The position numbers and the translations under genes were made by a program. A model generated the notes under the pieces. That model was not told where the DNA came from, searched no databases, and was given only the letters and a program-made list of their open reading frames with translations. A stretch of DNA of 7,208 nt from Deltaproteobacteria bacterium (GTDB lineage Bacteria; Desulfobacterota; Syntrophia; Syntrophales; Smithellaceae), in contig DSAV01000015.1 of NCBI GenBank assembly GCA_011046295.1, forward strand, positions 1 through 7,208, in the 5' to 3' direction. Below, piece after piece: positions 3,309-7,208 of the stretch (the stretch's first letter is position 1; each line of letters starts with the position of its first letter).

Positions 3309-5360
3309 ATGCAAAAAGAGACGATACGGGAAGATATATTATCAGAAGCGCAAGAAGCATTAAGATATATTATTGCTGCTGTCCGTGCCGTTAGAATGTA
3401 TCCTCCCAATAACCCTGTTTATTCCAACTCCATAAAAAAATCGTTCGAAACTCTGCAAGCATATTTTAATAAATCGGACAAATACCAAATCAGTGTGCAA
3501 AAGAACTCTTTCTCCTTAAATAATGCCCCTCATGGAAAAGAAACAGAGCAAAACAAGCCAATAGCGCATGACTTATTTACAAAGGAAATTCGTGAAATAT
3601 TTATTTTAAGCGACCTGACAGAACAGGAATTGACCCATTTTTATCAGGCATTAGCTCTTCCCATGGAAAAATATAAACTTCAGGGAGGCCTCTCCTCCAT
3701 CCTTTGGGAAAAAGATGTTTCAAATATTAAAGTAACTGAAGCAGGAATAGAAGAAATCATCACGACACCTTTTTCGCGTAGTTGGGAAGAGAAGGAGCCT
3801 CCCGATGAATACGGGCCTCCTCCCGCCAAAAAAGACGGTTTCCCCGGACGCGTGTTAGTTATTATTGATCTGGCTGCAGATCCCGCCGGATTCAGCGCCA
3901 ATATGATTGAATTGGCAAAACAGACAAAAGAGGACAATGAAACGATAGAAGATAAGCTTTTTGCCTTATACAAAGAAGCTGGAAATAGAATTGACACAGG
4001 GGATCCTACTCAGCGTGAAACTCTTTATCAAAGTCTTGCTAAATCCGTCCTGGCTCTTGATCCTTTATACCGCAATGGATTTATTGCAGGGAAACTATAT
4101 GGAGAACTTGATACGGAAATGTTAAAAGGAGAACTCTATTCCGATAATCAATATTTGCCTAGTATAATTCAAGAAATTCAATCAGGACGTTTTTCGGATG
4201 TTTGGACGGTTCAGCAGGTGGCCGCCCTATTGAAAAAATCTGTATCAGAGCCAACGACTGACGGGCAACAGCCTGTCGAATCAGAGGCACAAGTAATATC
4301 CGTCAGCGAAGATATTTTAGAATCAGCAGAATCTATTGCTAAATACAATAATGAAGATATGGAAGAGCTGCAGGAATTGGCATGTACGGCTACAGAAAAA
4401 GATATAATGAAAGCTTCCACGCAAACCGTAATTAACTTACTGTCGTTGTTTAAACTGCATTCCTACAAAAATTATTACGAGAATAACATAAAATTATTTT
4501 CAGCTTTTACTGAGCAGTTCGAAAATTCTCTGGAATATTATTTAAAACAGCGGGAGTACGATTTTGCGTCGAATATTATTAAAAACATGTTTGAGCTGGC
4601 AGAAGGCCCTTTTCAGGCGATTCTAAGTAAAGCTTTTAAAATAGCCTCTTTTAAATATTATCTCGTTGGCGCAATTGATGAAGTGCGCAAATACCCAAAA
4701 GATTCCAATCAGTATAAGAGTGCTTATCGTTATCTTGCTTTGTTTGACAGGGAGTCCACGGAAATTCTTCTGGAATTAATGGCTGAAGAAAAAGACCGCG
4801 CTTTACGAATATTTTATCTGGATCTCGCCAAAAATATTGGTAAAGACCAGACGACTTTGCTGGGAAAGCATCTGGTTGATAACCGCTGGTACGTCGTGCG
4901 CAATATCGTAAGTATAATTGGAGAAACAAAAAGCGAACAGGCAATGAAGTATTTGTGTAAAGCTGCGCAGCAAAAAAATATGCGTGTTCGCCAAGAAGTC
5001 ATTCAGGGTATTGCCGGCATCGGCGGTCCAAAGGCAGCGATTATTTTGGCAAGTTTTCTGGATGACAAAGATAAGGAAGTCAAACTGATGGCGCTTAAGT
5101 CTTTTTCCAGCCTAGCGAATATTGGTCCGCAGCAAGCAAGGCATATGGTGGAGTTTCTGGAAAAACAACCTTTGAAAAAAAAGGAACAGAAATTCACCTT
5201 GGAAGCAATCAAGGCGCTGGGCAAAATCGGTGATATCTCTATAATAAAATATCTCCAAAGATATGATAATATCAGGTGGTGGAAATCGCGAAAGCTACAA
5301 AAGGACTTACGTGCGGCAGCGCGGCAAGCAAGGGAAGAAATTTCCAGGAGGCAAACCTGA
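3309..5360 (+). CDS. HEAT-repeat protein with N-terminal domain shared with the adjacent HD-GYP protein
   Basis: A 683-residue soluble protein without signal peptide or membrane helix. Residues about 12-118 form an alpha/beta domain: AVRAVRMYPPNNPVYSNSI (25-42), a strand pair about ISVQKNSFSL (61-70), then LFTKEIREIFILSDLTEQEL (89-108). A linker rich in Pro, Glu and Lys (about 158-178) follows, then a long helical middle region (about 180-450). Residues about 470-680 are HEAT-like repeats, clearest at DNRWYVVRNIVSIIGE (524-539), MRVRQEVIQGIAGIGG (558-573), KDKEVKLMALKSFSSLANIG (587-606) and FTLEAIKALGKIGD (629-642). HEAT repeats bind proteins, so it is probably a scaffold. Its N-terminal domain resembles that of the next gene, and its TGA stop overlaps that gene's ATG (TGATG), which implies coupled translation. 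Upstream stop TAG at 3300-3302 makes ATG 3309 the first possible start. The exact function is unknown. Confidence 0.88.
   Translation: MQKETIREDILSEAQEALRYIIAAVRAVRMYPPNNPVYSNSIKKSFETLQAYFNKSDKYQISVQKNSFSLNNAPHGKETEQNKPIAHDLFTKEIREIFILSDLTEQELTHFYQALALPMEKYKLQGGLSSILWEKDVSNIKVTEAGIEEIITTPFSRSWEEKEPPDEYGPPPAKKDGFPGRVLVIIDLAADPAGFSANMIELAKQTKEDNETIEDKLFALYKEAGNRIDTGDPTQRETLYQSLAKSVLALDPLYRNGFIAGKLYGELDTEMLKGELYSDNQYLPSIIQEIQSGRFSDVWTVQQVAALLKKSVSEPTTDGQQPVESEAQVISVSEDILESAESIAKYNNEDMEELQELACTATEKDIMKASTQTVINLLSLFKLHSYKNYYENNIKLFSAFTEQFENSLEYYLKQREYDFASNIIKNMFELAEGPFQAILSKAFKIASFKYYLVGAIDEVRKYPKDSNQYKSAYRYLALFDRESTEILLELMAEEKDRALRIFYLDLAKNIGKDQTTLLGKHLVDNRWYVVRNIVSIIGETKSEQAMKYLCKAAQQKNMRVRQEVIQGIAGIGGPKAAIILASFLDDKDKEVKLMALKSFSSLANIGPQQARHMVEFLEKQPLKKKEQKFTLEAIKALGKIGDISIIKYLQRYDNIRWWKSRKLQKDLRAAARQAREEISRRQT
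5346..5351 (+). promoter_or_regulatory. Shine-Dalgarno that fixes the HD-GYP gene start
   Basis: AGGAGG inside the last codons of the HEAT gene stands 8 bases before ATG 5360. The frame stays open upstream to 5276, but that extension lies wholly within the HEAT gene and has no such site. Confidence 0.9.
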
Positions 5361-6790
5361 TGGCCAGTGATAAAAACAGTGCGCAAGAAGCGGTCAGGAA
5401 ATCCTTTGTAGCTAAGCAAAGATTGATTGAGACAGCAAGAATATTCTTTCAAAATATGGCAGCTGTACTCAAAAACATGTTCCTCTACCCCGAGGACCAC
5501 CCCCGCCTACATAGTTCGGTCGAGAAACTTCTGGATAGAACAGAAGATCTTTTGACAAAGAAAATGGATGCCGCTTTTTATTTAATAGATGGCGAGCTAT
5601 TCTTTGAAACTTTGTCCATACCGCTGGATCAGAATCTTTCTTTGGTTGTTGAACAATTATCTGCAAAGAGCATTGGCGGCATCATTTTCAGCCAGGGAGT
5701 AACAAAATCGGAATTAATCAGGTTTGCCGCCTTACTAAACAAAACGGGCGAAATATTTAGCGAAGAGGAGAGTATTGACGAGGTAATGGCTAAAGAAGGA
5801 ATTCGTCATATAACCATTCACCATGCTATGCTTGTTGATAGACAGACGGGGAGCGAGATCAAGGCACAACAAAAGAAGGCTGCCGATATTTTTAAGGAAA
5901 CAATCGAAGCTTTAAAGGAAGTTGTTCAGGCAGTTCACTCGGACAAGGCATCCGGTATGCGTAAAGTTAATTCCGTTATAAAAACCATGGTAGATTATGT
6001 TTTAGATAACAAGGACGCTCTAATAGGATTAACCAATATAAAAATGTACGATGAGTATACTTTTGCCCATTGTGTGAATACGGCAATTCTTGCCGTTTCA
6101 ACGGGGACATATTTATCGCTGAGTAAGCCGCAACTGTCCGCTTTGGGTGTCGGAGCCCTGATGCATGATATTGGTAAAGTAAATATACCCCCGGAAATAA
6201 TTAATAAGCCAGGAATGCTTACGGAAAAGGAATGGGAAATAATTCAACGGCATCCTGTAGATGGAGCCTTGTTTCTTTCTTCAGTGCAAAACATATCCAA
6301 GCTGGCTACAGTTATTGCTTTTGAACATCACCACCACGGGCCAAAAGCATATCCGCCTTTGAAAAGCTATCATAAACGCCATCCGTTTTCCCAGATTGTT
6401 TCTCTTGCGGACAGCTACGAGGCGATTACCGCTTCGCGCGTGTATTATGCGTCGAAAATTCCTCCTGATGAAGCTATTCGAATTTTGCTAAAGAATCAGG
6501 GTATTACCAGTTCAGTAGCTTTGCTTAAGGCCTTCATTAACACAATCGGTATTTTCCCGGCGGGTACGTTGCTGCAACTCGACTCCGGTGAAATAGGGCT
6601 GGTTATTAATCAGACGCAGGACCTTATGCGCCCACGCGTTCTTCTTTTGAATAAATTTGACGGATCGGAAAAAGAATCGGGTCAGGTGGTGAGCCTTGTC
6701 GAGACTGCCGGGGGAAAATACAAGCGGTCAATTGCGGGAACAATCGACCCGAATATGGCAAAAATAAACGTCCAAATGTATTTTGACTAG
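5360..6790 (+). CDS. HD-GYP-type phosphodiesterase with altered GYP motif
   Basis: 476 residues, soluble. Residues about 22-127 form the N-terminal domain shared with the HEAT protein (FLYPEDHPRLHSSVEKLL, then IGGIIFSQGVTKSELIRFAA). A helical linker (about 165-215) leads to an HD-GYP domain (about 215-397): FAHCVNTA (His237), MHDIGK (His269, Asp270), IPPEIINKPGMLTEKEWEII, RHP (His298), EHHHH (His323, His324) and LADSYEAITASR (Asp351). All ligands of a two-metal site are present. The usual HHE-DG-GYP stretch is HHHHGPKAYP, one residue shorter with Ala330 for the Gly of GYP. The Glu four residues before the first His, linked to a third metal, is absent (Tyr233; Glu232 is one further). A C-terminal beta-rich segment (about 398-476) begins FPAGTLLQLDSGEIGLVI. 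HD-GYP enzymes hydrolyse cyclic di-GMP, some 3'3'-cGAMP; with the altered motif, activity is likely but unproven. Confidence 0.9.
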   Translation: MASDKNSAQEAVRKSFVAKQRLIETARIFFQNMAAVLKNMFLYPEDHPRLHSSVEKLLDRTEDLLTKKMDAAFYLIDGELFFETLSIPLDQNLSLVVEQLSAKSIGGIIFSQGVTKSELIRFAALLNKTGEIFSEEESIDEVMAKEGIRHITIHHAMLVDRQTGSEIKAQQKKAADIFKETIEALKEVVQAVHSDKASGMRKVNSVIKTMVDYVLDNKDALIGLTNIKMYDEYTFAHCVNTAILAVSTGTYLSLSKPQLSALGVGALMHDIGKVNIPPEIINKPGMLTEKEWEIIQRHPVDGALFLSSVQNISKLATVIAFEHHHHGPKAYPPLKSYHKRHPFSQIVSLADSYEAITASRVYYASKIPPDEAIRILLKNQGITSSVALLKAFINTIGIFPAGTLLQLDSGEIGLVINQTQDLMRPRVLLLNKFDGSEKESGQVVSLVETAGGKYKRSIAGTIDPNMAKINVQMYFD

Positions 6791-6812
6791 TCTGCTCTTG
6801 TCAATCTGCCAA

Positions 6813-7196
6813 TCAAATTACTGTCAGCCAATCTTTCGCCTGGGCTTCTGCGTTAGGTCCGTCAAAGACGCGAATGTTTTCGGTTCCCCTGCCGGACAGT
6901 TTGAGGACAGCTTCGTAGAGTAATTTCATCATGGTATCCAACCCAATGACGGCAGTTCTTTTTTTGTAATCCTTGGTAAACTTGAAGAATTCCACAAAGC
7001 TTTTAACCGTCTTTTTGTCAAAACCCATCTTATGGATGTTCGCTAAGAAAAGAACACTTCCCGGTTCTTTGGTCGATACAATCTACTTTGCCTCTTCCAT
7101 GTATCCGACTACGTCAGCTTTTGCCATATTCGTGAAATTCAAATAAAAAATATTTTTTCCGTTATACTCGATGAATTCAGGTTTTGCCGAAGACAT
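6813..7196 (-). pseudogene. STAS/SpoIIAA-like gene interrupted by in-frame amber codon
   Basis: On the minus strand an ATG at 7196 with GGAGG 6 bases before it opens a frame of 127 residues that is broken only by TAG at 7085-7083 (codon 38). Before the stop: EFIEYNGKNIFYLNFTNMAK and VVGYMEEAK. After it: IVSTKEPGSVLFLANIHKMG, FVEFFKFTKDYKKRTAVIGL and a tail ending FDGPNAEAQAKDWLTVI. Together these match the short STAS/SEC14-like (SpoIIAA-like) proteins of about 125-130 residues, with strand, helix, strand order kept on both sides of the stop. No second start with a ribosome binding site is seen after the stop; ATG 7028 lacks one. The intact remainder suggests a very recent mutation, a sequencing error or read-through. 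It is convergent with the HD-GYP gene, 22 bases apart. Confidence 0.72.
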
Positions 7197-7202
7197 AATT
7201 TA

Positions 7203-7207
7203 CCTCC
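7203..7207 (-). promoter_or_regulatory. Ribosome binding site of the interrupted STAS-like gene
   Basis: GGAGG on the minus strand, 6 bases before ATG 7196. It shows that translation is meant to begin upstream of the amber codon, not at ATG 7028. Confidence 0.8.
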
Positions 7208-7208
7208 C

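Noticed and set aside
5276..5359. Twenty-eight-codon extension of the HD-GYP protein into the HEAT gene
   Set aside because: It lies fully in another frame of the HEAT gene's conserved end, and the AGGAGG before ATG 5360 gives a clear coupled start.
5003..5500. 165-residue open frame on the minus strand across the HEAT/HD-GYP junction
   Set aside because: It is antisense to two well-supported genes, with a Ser/Cys/Phe-rich composition typical of a shadow frame.
6791..6812. Terminator between the HD-GYP gene and the convergent STAS-like gene
   Set aside because: No stem with a T-run is visible in the 22-base gap or just beyond it.
6799..6833. Imperfect direct repeat TGTCAATCTGCCAATC and TGTCAGCCAATC at the convergent HD-GYP/STAS-like junction
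   Set aside because: Two short copies with a 4-base difference in length are compatible with chance or slippage; no element or site type fits.

Overview
The window (AT-rich by eye, dense coding on both strands) looks like chromosomal DNA of a Gram-negative anaerobe. A member of the former Deltaproteobacteria (Desulfobacterota, perhaps Syntrophia-like) is the best guess. The basis is the mix of a short MoaE-like protein, a HEAT-repeat protein next to an HD-GYP protein, an Rnk-type factor and a Cys-rich DUF3795 protein. This is inference from protein families; no rRNA or other marker is present.

Left part (1-2087, + strand): the 3' end of a short-chain dehydrogenase/reductase closed by a strong intrinsic terminator; a two-gene unit of an ABM-family monooxygenase-like protein and a DUF3795 protein behind a consensus promoter; a dodecin-family gene with its own consensus promoter; a 245-bp spacer holding two hairpins that share the same loop sequence; and a small two-helix membrane protein (DUF3185 type).

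Middle (2119-3081, - strand): an Rnk/GreA-C-terminal-type regulator with its own consensus promoter, and upstream of it a compact MoaE-like protein divergent from the next operon.

Right part (3309-6790, + strand): a translationally coupled pair. A 683-residue protein with an N-terminal sensor-like domain and C-terminal HEAT repeats overlaps a 476-residue HD-GYP protein by one base (TGATG). The two share what looks like the same N-terminal domain, so they probably work as partners in cyclic-di-GMP or related signalling. Their promoter carries an inverted repeat directly over the -35 box. Convergent to them, at the right edge, is a STAS/SpoIIAA-like gene with a strong ribosome binding site but an in-frame amber codon at codon 38.

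Four promoters have the same architecture: TTGACA, exactly 17 bp, then TATAGT or TATACT. No mobile element, CRISPR array, tRNA or rRNA was seen. The points most worth following are the HEAT/HD-GYP pair with its operator, the amber-interrupted gene, the hairpin pair, and a dodecin that lacks the flavin-stacking tryptophan.
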